Positions 51,410-59,879 of a DNA stretch of 64,000 nt are shown here, one piece after another. The notes below the pieces were generated by a model. It saw nothing but the letters and a program-made list of their open reading frames with translations, searched no databases and had not been told where the DNA came from. Each line of letters starts with the position of its first letter. The first letter of the stretch is position 1. This DNA comes from Streptomyces qinzhouensis. GTDB lineage: Bacteria > Actinomycetota > Actinomycetes > Streptomycetales > Streptomycetaceae. Location of the stretch: positions 806,001 to 870,000 of the forward strand of contig NZ_CP042266.1 of assembly GCF_007856155.1 (NCBI RefSeq), read 5' to 3'. A program made the position numbers and the translations under genes.

Positions 51410-54400
51410 ATGGCAGCCTCACGCATCGTCTGGACTCCGGTACCGGCCGGACGCGAAGGCGGCCGGCTCAAGCTCTCCGTCCTCGTATCGCCCCGGCTCA
51501 CGGGGTCCGCGCCGACGCTCGCCGGCTATCCCGAGTGGCTGGACTGGCCGGCCCAGCGGCCCCGCTACTCCCTGGTCTTCGGAGCCGGGCCCGCCGTGGC
51601 GGCCGAGGTCACCGGCCCCGCGCCGCGGTCCGACCTCTGGCGGCAGCTCTTCCCCGGCACCACTCCCGTCGTCGCCGCGCCCGCGGCGACGGCGGCGGCC
51701 GTCACGGTGCCGCCCATCCGCTCCTGGCCGCCCGTCAGCGCCCGTGATCTGGCCCGGTCCGAGCACGCCGCCGCCACGGCCTTCCAGGCCACCGCGCCCT
51801 TGAGCGTCAACCGCATGGCCTCCCGCGGACCTGGTCTGGCGGAGGGGGTACGGAACGGGGGCGGCCGTCAGGACCTCGTCACGGACATCCCCATTCCCCC
51901 GGCCCGGCTGGCCCGCGCCCGTACCCTGATCGCCGAGGCACTGGCCAGGGACGGCTATTTCCTGGGCGGCCCGCTGGAGGATCCGGAGTCACCGTTCGAT
52001 CCGTTCAGCGCCGCGCAGATCGACTTTCTGCTCGCCCGGCAGTTCCACCACCGCGAGGCGGCGGACAACCCCTCCCCGGGCGGCGGCTCCCTGGCGGCCC
52101 ACATCACCCGGATCGCCGCCGGCGACCCGGTCGACTTCCATGCCGCGCTCGGCGCCCTGGCGCAGTATCCGGCGCTCCAGCGAACGCTGGGTCTTGTCGT
52201 GGACCTCGTGGTGGACGCGGGCGCGCCCGGAGTGCCCGCCGCCGGGGATCCGGTGGCCGTCGCCCTGCGGGTGGAGTGGCCCCCACTGGCCCCGGGCGGC
52301 GGATACGAAGCGGTCCTGCCCGCGGTGAACGCGGTACTGACGGCCGCCGGATTCGCCGCGAAGCCCACCGGAACCCTGGTCCGGAACGGGCTGCTGCGGC
52401 TGGACTCCGACCGGTTCGAGGTCGTGGAGGTCGACGCGGACGGCACCGCGGACGCCCTGTCCGGCTTCGGCCAGAAGCTCCTCGACCGCGACGACGGCTC
52501 CTCCGGACCGGCCGTATCACCGGACGGCGCCCTTCCGATCGCGGTGGACCCCGGGCGCGAACCGGCCCCGCTGCCCAGCCACCGCGCCGACAGCATCGGC
52601 GTGGTGCAGCGCGGCCGGGCCAGGGAGCTGCGCGCCAGGCTGGTCCGGGCCACCGACCGGGCCGCGGCACCGGCGGTGCTGCTCGCCGATGAGCCGTTCG
52701 GCGCCGAGGAGCTGGAGTACGGCATCCGGGTCGACGTCTGGGACGACACCACCCGCGGCTGGCTGTCGCTGTGCCGCCGCTCCGGCACGTACGACTGCGG
52801 CGAACTGCGCTTCGAGGCCCGGGACGAGGGCACCGTCCATCTCGCGCACACCACGGCGGCCGACGGGGACCCGACGATCTATCTGCACGAATCGATCTTC
52901 GCCTGGGACGGCTACAGCCTTGCCGCGAGCCGCCCCGGCAGCATCACCCGGATCGTCGACGGGCAGGAGGTGACCACGGGGCCCGACACCGACCCCACCG
53001 GCCCGGTACGGCTCCGCACCTCCTTCCGCGCCCTGAGCCTGCCCAAACTGCGCTACGGCCGCGGCTACCGCTTCCGGGCCCGGATCGTCGACATCACCGG
53101 TAACGGCCTCGGACCGAACGATCCCGCGCCGGACGACTTCGGCGCCGCGACCCCGCTCGTCCGCCATCTGCGCTTCGAGCCCGTCGGCTCGCCCGATCTG
53201 CTGCCCGCCGCACCCCGTACCCAGGGCGAATCCCTCGCCCTGCTGGTGATCAGGGGCAACTACTCCGCCCCCGCCACCGGCTTCTGCGAACGCCGTATCG
53301 TGCCGCGCCGGATCAGCCCGGCCACGGCGGAGCGGCACGGCATGTACGACGTCACGCCGACGCCCGTGAACCCCGGGGGCATGGACCGGCCGGCGTACTC
53401 GGAGATCGTGCGCCGTGACACGGCCGGCTTCACCGGCGGCGGCGAGGACCCCGGCGGCTGGGGCGATACGCCGTACTTCGACCGCCCGCTGCTGGAGGTG
53501 CCCTATCTGCCGGACGTCCTGGCCCGGGGCGCCGCCTTCCGCGGACTGCCCGGTCTGCCGCCGGACGAGGTCTTCCCGGTCGCCTTCGACGACCGGTTGT
53601 CGTGGCCGCGCCGAGCCCCTTTCACGCTCCGTCTGGAGAACGGCAGCGGCGCCCCCGAGTACGACCGGGTCCGCCGGGTGCTGACGGTCCGGCTGCCGCC
53701 CGGCCGGAGCGCCGATGTCGTCTGCTCCTCCCGCATCGACGAGGGCGATCTGGACGTCCTGGGCATCTGGCAGTGGTTCGCCGACAGCGGGCTGACTCCA
53801 CCGCCCGGCACCACCGTGGACGATCTGCGCGGGCTGGCCGCGCAGGGGCAGCTCTGGCAGCTCACACCCCGGCGGCCGCTGAGGCTGACCCATGCCGTGC
53901 GGCAGCCCGTCACCCCCGCGGCGTTCGGGAAACCGATCGCCGTCCGGGTCCCCGGCGACACCTTCGCCCGGATCGTCGACGTCCTCACCCTCGACCGGGC
54001 GAGCACGGCCAAGGTCGACTTCCGGGCCGAGTGGACGGAACCGGGCGACGCGCCCGTCGACCCGGCGCCCGTGGTCCGCTCCGGCCGCGCCCACCTCACC
54101 ACCCTCGCCACCGCCCCGGACGACCCCGACGGCGACCGGCTCCGGCTGGACGCCCGGCACGAGTTCCACGACACCCGGCACCGCACGGTCACCTACACCG
54201 CGGTCGCCGCCACCCGCTTCGGCGACTTCTTCACCGAAACCGCGCGGGCCGTGCTGACCGGGACCGATCCGGTGGTGATCGCGCCCGGCGGCTTCGCCTC
54301 CGGCACCCTGACCGTGCTCAATCCGGCCGACGGACGGGTCTACGACCCGGCGGAGTACGAAGCGGACCCGGCCACCGGGGCGATCCGCCGCTCCGGCCCC

Positions 54401-55381
54401 GGCTCGGCGATCCCCGACGGCGGCACCGTCGAGGCGGGCTTCGTGACCGGTCCGGTGACCCGGGTGAACACCGAGGCGCAGCGGCCCGTCGTGGTCGACG
54501 TGCGGTCGTCGGCCCGGCCGACCGCGCCCGACGTGGCGTATCTCGTCCCCACCTTCGGCTGGGAACGGGCCGGCGGCGGAACGGATATCACCAGCACCCG
54601 GCGCGGCAATGGGATCCGGGTCTATCTGCGCCGGCCCTGGTACTCCTCGGGCGACAGCGAGGAACTCGGCGTCGTCCTCGCCGTGGACGGGGCACCGCCG
54701 CCCGCCCTGCGCCCCTGGATCACCCTGCGCGGCCAGGATGCGCTCTTCGCCTCCGCGCCGACCGCGGCCGCGCCGGGTGCCGCCGAGTTCCCGCTCGCCA
54801 CCCGGACCGCGACCGGGCTGGTGCTCGCCGAATCGGAGACCGTACCGGAGCTGCCGAGGGTCGCCGTGGCCGCGCACGCCGTCGGATACGACGAGGCGCG
54901 CCGGCTGTGGTACTGCGACCTCACCATGCCGCCGGAGCCCGCCTACCGGCCCTTCCTGCGGTTCGCCTTCGCCCGCTACCAGCGGCACTCGCTGTCCGGT
55001 CTCGAACTGTCGCCGGTGGTACTGGCGCAGTTCGCGCAGCTCAACCCGGACCGCACGCTGTCGGTCGCGCTCGGTGCCGCGGACCCGGCGCGGGCGACCG
55101 TCACCGTATCCGGTCCGACGTACGCCGGTGATCCGGCCCGCGGCGCCCGGCTGACGCTGCTGCTCCAGACCGCGGTGCCCGGGCGGTCGGGCGCCCTCGG
55201 CTGGCGTACCGAGGCCGAATCGCCGCTGCCGCCGGTGCCGGGCGGCGGCGGAGAGTGGGGCGCCGTCGTGACCCTGCCCGGGCCGCCCGGCAGTACTCCC
55301 ATGCGCCTGCTGGTCGAGGAGCGGGAGGTGCTGCCGACGGCCGGGAGCCGTCTGGTGTACGCCGACGCCGTCGAGATCTGA
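51410..55381 (+). CDS. Giant protein B of unknown three-gene cluster (1323 aa)
   Basis: Not recognised. A 1323-residue protein, the largest in the window, without signal peptide or transmembrane helix. The N-terminus reads 'RIVWTPVPAGREGGRLKLSVLVSPRL'. The body looks like a chain of beta-sandwich domains. One near residues 545-570 has a fibronectin-like 'LRYGRGYRFRARIVDITGNGL'. One near 975-1010 has 'YEADPATGAIRR...AIPDGGTVEAGFV', a pattern I associate with phage-tail and adhesin sandwiches (impression only). The last 200 residues include 'RVYLRRPWYSSGDSEELGVVLAVDG' and 'FLRFAFARYQRHSLSG'. The ATG at 51410 has GAGGAG 8 nt upstream. It starts 67 bp after gene A and ends 42 bp before gene C. 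Confidence 0.85.
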   Translation: MAASRIVWTPVPAGREGGRLKLSVLVSPRLTGSAPTLAGYPEWLDWPAQRPRYSLVFGAGPAVAAEVTGPAPRSDLWRQLFPGTTPVVAAPAATAAAVTVPPIRSWPPVSARDLARSEHAAATAFQATAPLSVNRMASRGPGLAEGVRNGGGRQDLVTDIPIPPARLARARTLIAEALARDGYFLGGPLEDPESPFDPFSAAQIDFLLARQFHHREAADNPSPGGGSLAAHITRIAAGDPVDFHAALGALAQYPALQRTLGLVVDLVVDAGAPGVPAAGDPVAVALRVEWPPLAPGGGYEAVLPAVNAVLTAAGFAAKPTGTLVRNGLLRLDSDRFEVVEVDADGTADALSGFGQKLLDRDDGSSGPAVSPDGALPIAVDPGREPAPLPSHRADSIGVVQRGRARELRARLVRATDRAAAPAVLLADEPFGAEELEYGIRVDVWDDTTRGWLSLCRRSGTYDCGELRFEARDEGTVHLAHTTAADGDPTIYLHESIFAWDGYSLAASRPGSITRIVDGQEVTTGPDTDPTGPVRLRTSFRALSLPKLRYGRGYRFRARIVDITGNGLGPNDPAPDDFGAATPLVRHLRFEPVGSPDLLPAAPRTQGESLALLVIRGNYSAPATGFCERRIVPRRISPATAERHGMYDVTPTPVNPGGMDRPAYSEIVRRDTAGFTGGGEDPGGWGDTPYFDRPLLEVPYLPDVLARGAAFRGLPGLPPDEVFPVAFDDRLSWPRRAPFTLRLENGSGAPEYDRVRRVLTVRLPPGRSADVVCSSRIDEGDLDVLGIWQWFADSGLTPPPGTTVDDLRGLAAQGQLWQLTPRRPLRLTHAVRQPVTPAAFGKPIAVRVPGDTFARIVDVLTLDRASTAKVDFRAEWTEPGDAPVDPAPVVRSGRAHLTTLATAPDDPDGDRLRLDARHEFHDTRHRTVTYTAVAATRFGDFFTETARAVLTGTDPVVIAPGGFASGTLTVLNPADGRVYDPAEYEADPATGAIRRSGPGSAIPDGGTVEAGFVTGPVTRVNTEAQRPVVVDVRSSARPTAPDVAYLVPTFGWERAGGGTDITSTRRGNGIRVYLRRPWYSSGDSEELGVVLAVDGAPPPALRPWITLRGQDALFASAPTAAAPGAAEFPLATRTATGLVLAESETVPELPRVAVAAHAVGYDEARRLWYCDLTMPPEPAYRPFLRFAFARYQRHSLSGLELSPVVLAQFAQLNPDRTLSVALGAADPARATVTVSGPTYAGDPARGARLTLLLQTAVPGRSGALGWRTEAESPLPPVPGGGGEWGAVVTLPGPPGSTPMRLLVEEREVLPTAGSRLVYADAVEI

Positions 55382-55423
55382 GACCCGCAGGGACCCCCTG
55401 GCCGTACCACCCGAAGGACAGAG

Positions 55424-56593
55424 ATGACGACCTCCAGCGTGACCTCCTCCGCGCTGCCCCCCGGCGGCTTCGGCAACGGTATCTTCCGGGCGTACGTCAA
55501 CGGCCGCGAGCGGCCGGGCGCCGGTGAGTTCACGGTGCTGACCGGTGAGCGGAATCCGGCGGGACCGGGCCGGGACGTCCTGTACGGCAAAGGCGTCCCG
55601 GGCACGAGTTTCCTTCGGGTCGCGGATCTGGGCACCGGACGGGTCTATGTCCAGGGCCAGTTGCTCACGCACGCCGACGAGGTGTCGCTCGATCCGTCGG
55701 TGCGGTCGGTGCGGGTGAGCGAGGCGGAGTCCGTGACGCGCTGGTCGGTCACGGACGCCTTCGATCTGGAGCAGCGGGTCACGGTCAGCGGTACGACGGC
55801 CGCCGACTCACGGGTCACCGTCACCACCCGGATCACGGACGTCCGTACCGAGCGGCACCGCTTCCGCATCGAGTACCTCTGGGACACCGCGGTCGCCGGG
55901 GACGACGGTCCGGTGGTCCAGCCCGGTGCCGCCGGGGCGTCGTTCCGGCCCTTCGAACCCGTCGACTCGACGGAACAGACCTTCGAGCGCAGTACGGGCG
56001 ACCTCGCCGTCGCCGACAAGTACGCCAACCCCGGCTCCCCCACCTTCGCCGTCGCCGTCTCCGGCACCGGAAACGCCCGGGCGGTGCCCGACCAGGTGCA
56101 GTTCGTCTGTCTGGCGGAGGCGGTGTTCGCCCCGATTGGGGGGTACGTCACCGATCCGGCCCGCGATATCAGCAGCCCCGCGTCGGACTGCCGTCCGCCG
56201 ACCGGCGGGCCCGACTCCGGTCTGCTGCTGCTCTGGTCACGGGACGCGGCCGAGGACGACGCCACGGTCGCGGCGGTGCTGCGGATGAGCCCGGCGGCCC
56301 CGTACGCGAGCACGCTGCGGGCGGGACCGGTCTCCCTGAGTTCGGCGACCGCCACCCTGACCGACACGGCCACCGGCCGTCCGGTCGCCGGCCGCGGCCT
56401 CGTCTTCACCTCGGGCGGGCGGGTCCGGTGCACCGTGGTCACGGACGGCGACGGGCGGGCGACCTGCGACGCGCTGCTCGGCGGGCTGCTGGGGTACGAC
56501 GTGGACTTCGCGGGCGACGCGATCTGGGCGGCGGCTCATGCTCACGGCGGGCTGCCGAGGGGCGCGGAAGAGGGCGGCGGCGGGGAGGCTTAG
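55424..56593 (+). CDS. Protein C of unknown three-gene cluster (389 aa)
   Basis: Not recognised as a family. A 389-residue protein, probably two or three beta domains. Residues 1-290 contain long strand-rich stretches ('TRWSVTDAFDLEQRVTVSGTTAADSRVTVTTRITDV', 'HRFRIEYLWDTAV'). The last about 90 residues look like a bacterial Ig-like module ('SLSSATATLTDTATGRPVAGRGLVFTSGGRVRCTVVTDGDGRATCDALLGG') with two nearby Cys. There is no signal peptide. The ATG at 55424 has GAAGGA upstream, 42 bp after gene B. The next gene (MocR-type) follows 79 bp after its stop. Confidence 0.82.
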   Translation: MTTSSVTSSALPPGGFGNGIFRAYVNGRERPGAGEFTVLTGERNPAGPGRDVLYGKGVPGTSFLRVADLGTGRVYVQGQLLTHADEVSLDPSVRSVRVSEAESVTRWSVTDAFDLEQRVTVSGTTAADSRVTVTTRITDVRTERHRFRIEYLWDTAVAGDDGPVVQPGAAGASFRPFEPVDSTEQTFERSTGDLAVADKYANPGSPTFAVAVSGTGNARAVPDQVQFVCLAEAVFAPIGGYVTDPARDISSPASDCRPPTGGPDSGLLLLWSRDAAEDDATVAAVLRMSPAAPYASTLRAGPVSLSSATATLTDTATGRPVAGRGLVFTSGGRVRCTVVTDGDGRATCDALLGGLLGYDVDFAGDAIWAAAHAHGGLPRGAEEGGGGEA

Positions 56594-56672
56594 GTCATGT
56601 CCGGCGGGTCCGTGGGGCGGCATACTCGTCGGGAGCCGACCGTACGGAACGAAAGCGTGGCACAGCAGCCTC

Positions 56673-58166
56673 ATGGCCCCCAACGAGACCGGTGCGGACA
56701 GCCCGGGACACCCCGGCGGAGAACGGCCTTCGGAACCGGGGCCCGTCCCGCCGCCGGGCGGCGGCTTCGCCTGGGAGCTGCTGCTGCCCGCGGCCGCCGC
56801 GCCGGCCCGGCGGCGCGGCCGCACCCTTCAGTCGGCGCTCCGGGACGCCGTACGGTCGGGCAGGCTGGCGGCCGGCACCCGGCTGCCCTCGAGTCGGGAG
56901 CTGGCCGCCGATCTGGGCGTCTCACGGGGCCTGATCACCGAGGCGTACGAGCAGTTGACGGCCGAGGGCTATCTCCGCAGCGACCGTGGTTCGGGCACCT
57001 GGGTGGGGGACGCGGTGCGCCCGGGCGGTACGGCGGCCCCCGGCCCCGTACGGGAACGGCCCTCGCCGGTGGTGGACTTCCGGCCGGGCAGACCGGATCT
57101 GTCGCTCTTCCCCCGGGCGGCGTGGGCGGCGGCGCAGCGGACCGTCCTCGGCTCGCTGCCGCACCGGGCGCTGAGCTACCCCGACCCGCGGGGGCTGCCC
57201 GGGCTGCGGTCCGCGCTGGCGGCGCTGCTGACCCGGCGGCGGGGGGTGGTCGCGGACCCGGACCGGCTGGTGGTGTGTGCGGGGGTCACCCAGGCCACGA
57301 CCCTGCTCGGGCTGGTTCTGCACGGGCACGGGGAGCGGGCCGTCGGCGTCGAGGATCCCGGCAGTCCGGTGCACGGGCCGGTGTTCGACGCCTGTGGGCT
57401 GCGGATGACGGCCCTGCCGCTGGACGGCGAAGGGCTGGCGATGGAACCCCTGCGGCGCAGTGGGGTACGGACGGTGATGACCACGCCCTCGCACCAGTTC
57501 CCCACCGGAATCGCCTATTCGCCCCGGCGCCGGACGGAACTCCTCGACTGGGCGCGTTCGGTGTCCGGGCTGGTCGTGGAGGACGACTACGACGGCGATT
57601 TCCGCTACGACCGGGCGCCGGTGGGCGCGCTCCAGGGACTGGACCCGGACCGGGTGGCCTACACCGGTTCGGTGAGCAAGTCGCTGGCGCCCGGGCTGCG
57701 GATGGGCTGGCTGCTGGTGCCGGGACCGCTGGTCGACGAGGTGGTGGAGCGGAAGCGGACGATCGACCTCGGCAACCCGGCGCTGGATCAGGCCGTGATG
57801 GCGCATTTCGTCGAGCGCGGTGACTACGACCGGCAGTTGCGGCGCTGTCAGCGCGCGTACCGGGAGCGGCGGGATGTGCTCGTGGGCGCGCTGGCGGAGC
57901 ACTTCCCCGGTACGGAGGTGAGCGGGATCGCGGCGGGGCTGCACATCATCGCCGGGCTTCCGCGGCGGTACGGGCCGCAGGACCGGTTCGTGGCGGCGGC
58001 GCGGGAGTCGGGGGTGGCGCTGCGGACGCTGGCGGAGCACGAGATGACGGCGGCGGGGGCGGATTCGGCGGAGGGGGTACGGCTGGTGCTGGGGTATGCG
58101 CATCTGGCGCCGTCGGAGATCGTACGGGGGGTCGCGCTGCTGGCCGCGGGGGTGCCGGGGCGGTAG
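56673..58166 (+). CDS. MocR-family regulator (GntR domain fused to aminotransferase)
   Basis: A 497-residue fusion: an N-terminal GntR winged helix ('LQSALRDAVRSGRLAAGTRLPSSRELAADLGVSRGLITEAYEQLTAEGYLRSDRGSGTWV', about residues 52-110) and a C-terminal fold-type I aminotransferase domain with 'VEDPGSPVHGPVF', 'VVEDDYDGDFRYDR' and the PLP Lys in 'YTGSVSKSLAPGLRMGWLL'. MocR proteins sense PLP or an amino compound. PdxR, the best-known type, controls pdxS/pdxT, but no such genes are here. It may instead control its neighbours. The start is the ATG at 56673; the frame is open upstream into gene C. Confidence 0.9.
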   Translation: MAPNETGADSPGHPGGERPSEPGPVPPPGGGFAWELLLPAAAAPARRRGRTLQSALRDAVRSGRLAAGTRLPSSRELAADLGVSRGLITEAYEQLTAEGYLRSDRGSGTWVGDAVRPGGTAAPGPVRERPSPVVDFRPGRPDLSLFPRAAWAAAQRTVLGSLPHRALSYPDPRGLPGLRSALAALLTRRRGVVADPDRLVVCAGVTQATTLLGLVLHGHGERAVGVEDPGSPVHGPVFDACGLRMTALPLDGEGLAMEPLRRSGVRTVMTTPSHQFPTGIAYSPRRRTELLDWARSVSGLVVEDDYDGDFRYDRAPVGALQGLDPDRVAYTGSVSKSLAPGLRMGWLLVPGPLVDEVVERKRTIDLGNPALDQAVMAHFVERGDYDRQLRRCQRAYRERRDVLVGALAEHFPGTEVSGIAAGLHIIAGLPRRYGPQDRFVAAARESGVALRTLAEHEMTAAGADSAEGVRLVLGYAHLAPSEIVRGVALLAAGVPGR

Positions 58167-58373
58167 CTCGCGCTGTTGGCGACGGGGCGCGGGGCGGGGC
58201 AACCGGTGGTCGGATCTGGCGAGTTCTCGCCACGAGGACCCGGGCCTGTGGGGAAAACCGCAGGTGGGGGCGGGGGTACGGGTACCGGGGTCGAGGTACC
58301 GGGGTGGGCCGGAGCGGGTGCGGGGGCCGCTGCGGGGGCGGCGTTGTCAGTGGTCGGCCCTACGGTCCGTTCC

Positions 58374-59879
58374 ATGACGCGATCAGTGCAGGCACTCGCC
58401 TACGCCCGGCCCTCCGCGCTCCGTTCCGGTGCGGACGGGAGCCTCCTCGGACTGGAGACCTCGGGCGGGCTCACCCCGGCCGGGGCCGAGGACAGTCCGA
58501 CGTTCTTCTCCGGATTCCTCGACTCGCCGCAGACGGCGGCCCGCGGGCTGCTGGCCGTCGCCGATGTGGCGGCCGCCCGGTATGTGCGGCCGGAGCTGCG
58601 CCGGCTGCTCGACCCGGTGGTGACGGGGAACGGGGACCGGCTGCGGTTCGAGTCCTTCTCCGGCTGCTGTGGGGTGTACGCCCGGCTGGATGTGCTGCGG
58701 GAGGGGCTCGGCGGGGCGGAGACCGGCCGTGGGACGACCAATGTGGACGTCAACGACCCGCTGCGGAACGCGCTGTCGCGGATGACCGGTGACAGTCCGC
58801 TCCATCTGCGGGTGGGCCCGGGGGAGATGGCGGTCACCACTCTTGACGGCTCGGTGGTGGAGAAGAAGGTTCCGCTGCCGGACCGCTGGCTGCGGGGGTT
58901 CGCCGAGGCCCAGGTGGCGACGGCCGGATTCGATCTGCGGGCGGAGCTGTCGGCGGCGGAGGCGGTGCGGTTTCTGCGGTCGCTGCCCCGGTCCCGGTCC
59001 GGCGGTTCGTCGCGGGGGGCGATGTGGGTGGTCCCTTCGGGGCGGACGCTGCGGCCGACGAGCCGGCCGGTGGCGGGCGCGGTGTGTCTGCCGGGGCCGG
59101 AGCGGCTGGAGGCGCTGGGCCGGGTGCTGCGACAGGCGACGGCCCTGCGGGTGTACGGTCCCGCCGCGGTCGACGGCACCCCGGTGCCGACGGCGTGGGA
59201 GCTGGTGCTGCCGGGCATGCGGCTGACGCTGACGCTCTCCCCCGACGCCTGGCGGGGTTTCTCCGGCGAGGGCGGGGTGCTGGAGTCGCTGTCGGAGGAG
59301 GAGGCCGAGCAGGACGCGGAGCTGCTGTCGGTGCTGCTGGCCTGGGAGCCGGAGATCGACCCGGCGGAGCTGGCGGACCGCTCCGGTCTGCCGGTGGCCC
59401 GGGTCCGGGCGGGTCTGGTCCGGCTGGGGACCTCGGGCCGGGTGGGGTACGACGTGGCGGACGCCGCGTACTTCCACCGGGAACTTCCCTATGACGCCGG
59501 GCGGGTGGAGCGGCACAATCCGCGGCTCGTCGCCGCCCGGGAGCTGCTGGCCGCCGGGGCGGTGGCGCCGGACCCGGACGGGGTGTCGGCCGCGGTGGCC
59601 TCCGGCGAGCGCACCTATCGGGTGCGGGACGCGGGCGGGCGGCTGCGCTGCACCTGCGCCTGGTGGGCCGAGCACCAGGGCGGCCGGGGGCCGTGCAAGC
59701 ACGCGCTCGCGGTACGCATGGTGCGCCGTGGCGCGGCCGCGGACCGGCCGCGACAGGAAGCCGGGGGCGGGACGGAAGGAACATCGGACACGGACACGGA
59801 CACGGGCGCGGACACGGGCGCGGACACGGGCGCGGTCGCGGGTGCCGGTCCGGTCGCGGGTCGGGGAGGTGCGCGGTGA
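58374..59879 (+). CDS. SWIM zinc-finger protein
   Basis: A 501-residue protein with a C-terminal SWIM zinc finger: CxC in 'RCTCAWW', then CxH in 'GPCKHALA' (about residues 427-447), a nucleic-acid or protein-binding module. The preceding 420 residues have no named domain; they include 'FSGCCGVYARLDVL' and an acidic segment 'ESLSEEEAEQDAELLSVLLAWEPEID'. After the finger is a tail of repeated Asp-Thr/Gly-Ala units encoded by GACACGGGCGCG repeats. The ATG at 58374 is the family-type start (MTRSVQALAYARPSAL). GTGA overlap couples it to the next gene. Confidence 0.82.
   Translation: MTRSVQALAYARPSALRSGADGSLLGLETSGGLTPAGAEDSPTFFSGFLDSPQTAARGLLAVADVAAARYVRPELRRLLDPVVTGNGDRLRFESFSGCCGVYARLDVLREGLGGAETGRGTTNVDVNDPLRNALSRMTGDSPLHLRVGPGEMAVTTLDGSVVEKKVPLPDRWLRGFAEAQVATAGFDLRAELSAAEAVRFLRSLPRSRSGGSSRGAMWVVPSGRTLRPTSRPVAGAVCLPGPERLEALGRVLRQATALRVYGPAAVDGTPVPTAWELVLPGMRLTLTLSPDAWRGFSGEGGVLESLSEEEAEQDAELLSVLLAWEPEIDPAELADRSGLPVARVRAGLVRLGTSGRVGYDVADAAYFHRELPYDAGRVERHNPRLVAARELLAAGAVAPDPDGVSAAVASGERTYRVRDAGGRLRCTCAWWAEHQGGRGPCKHALAVRMVRRGAAADRPRQEAGGGTEGTSDTDTDTGADTGADTGAVAGAGPVAGRGGAR

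Noticed and set aside
52517..55672. Minus-strand open frame of about 1050 codons opposite protein B
   Set aside because: No ribosome site, no motif, composition typical of antisense frames in GC-rich genes; protein B has proper codon bias and a good ribosome site.
48280..56593. Prophage or contractile tail cluster
   Set aside because: No sheath, tube, baseplate, terminase, portal, capsid or integrase gene is present; only one loose sequence pattern recalls tail proteins.
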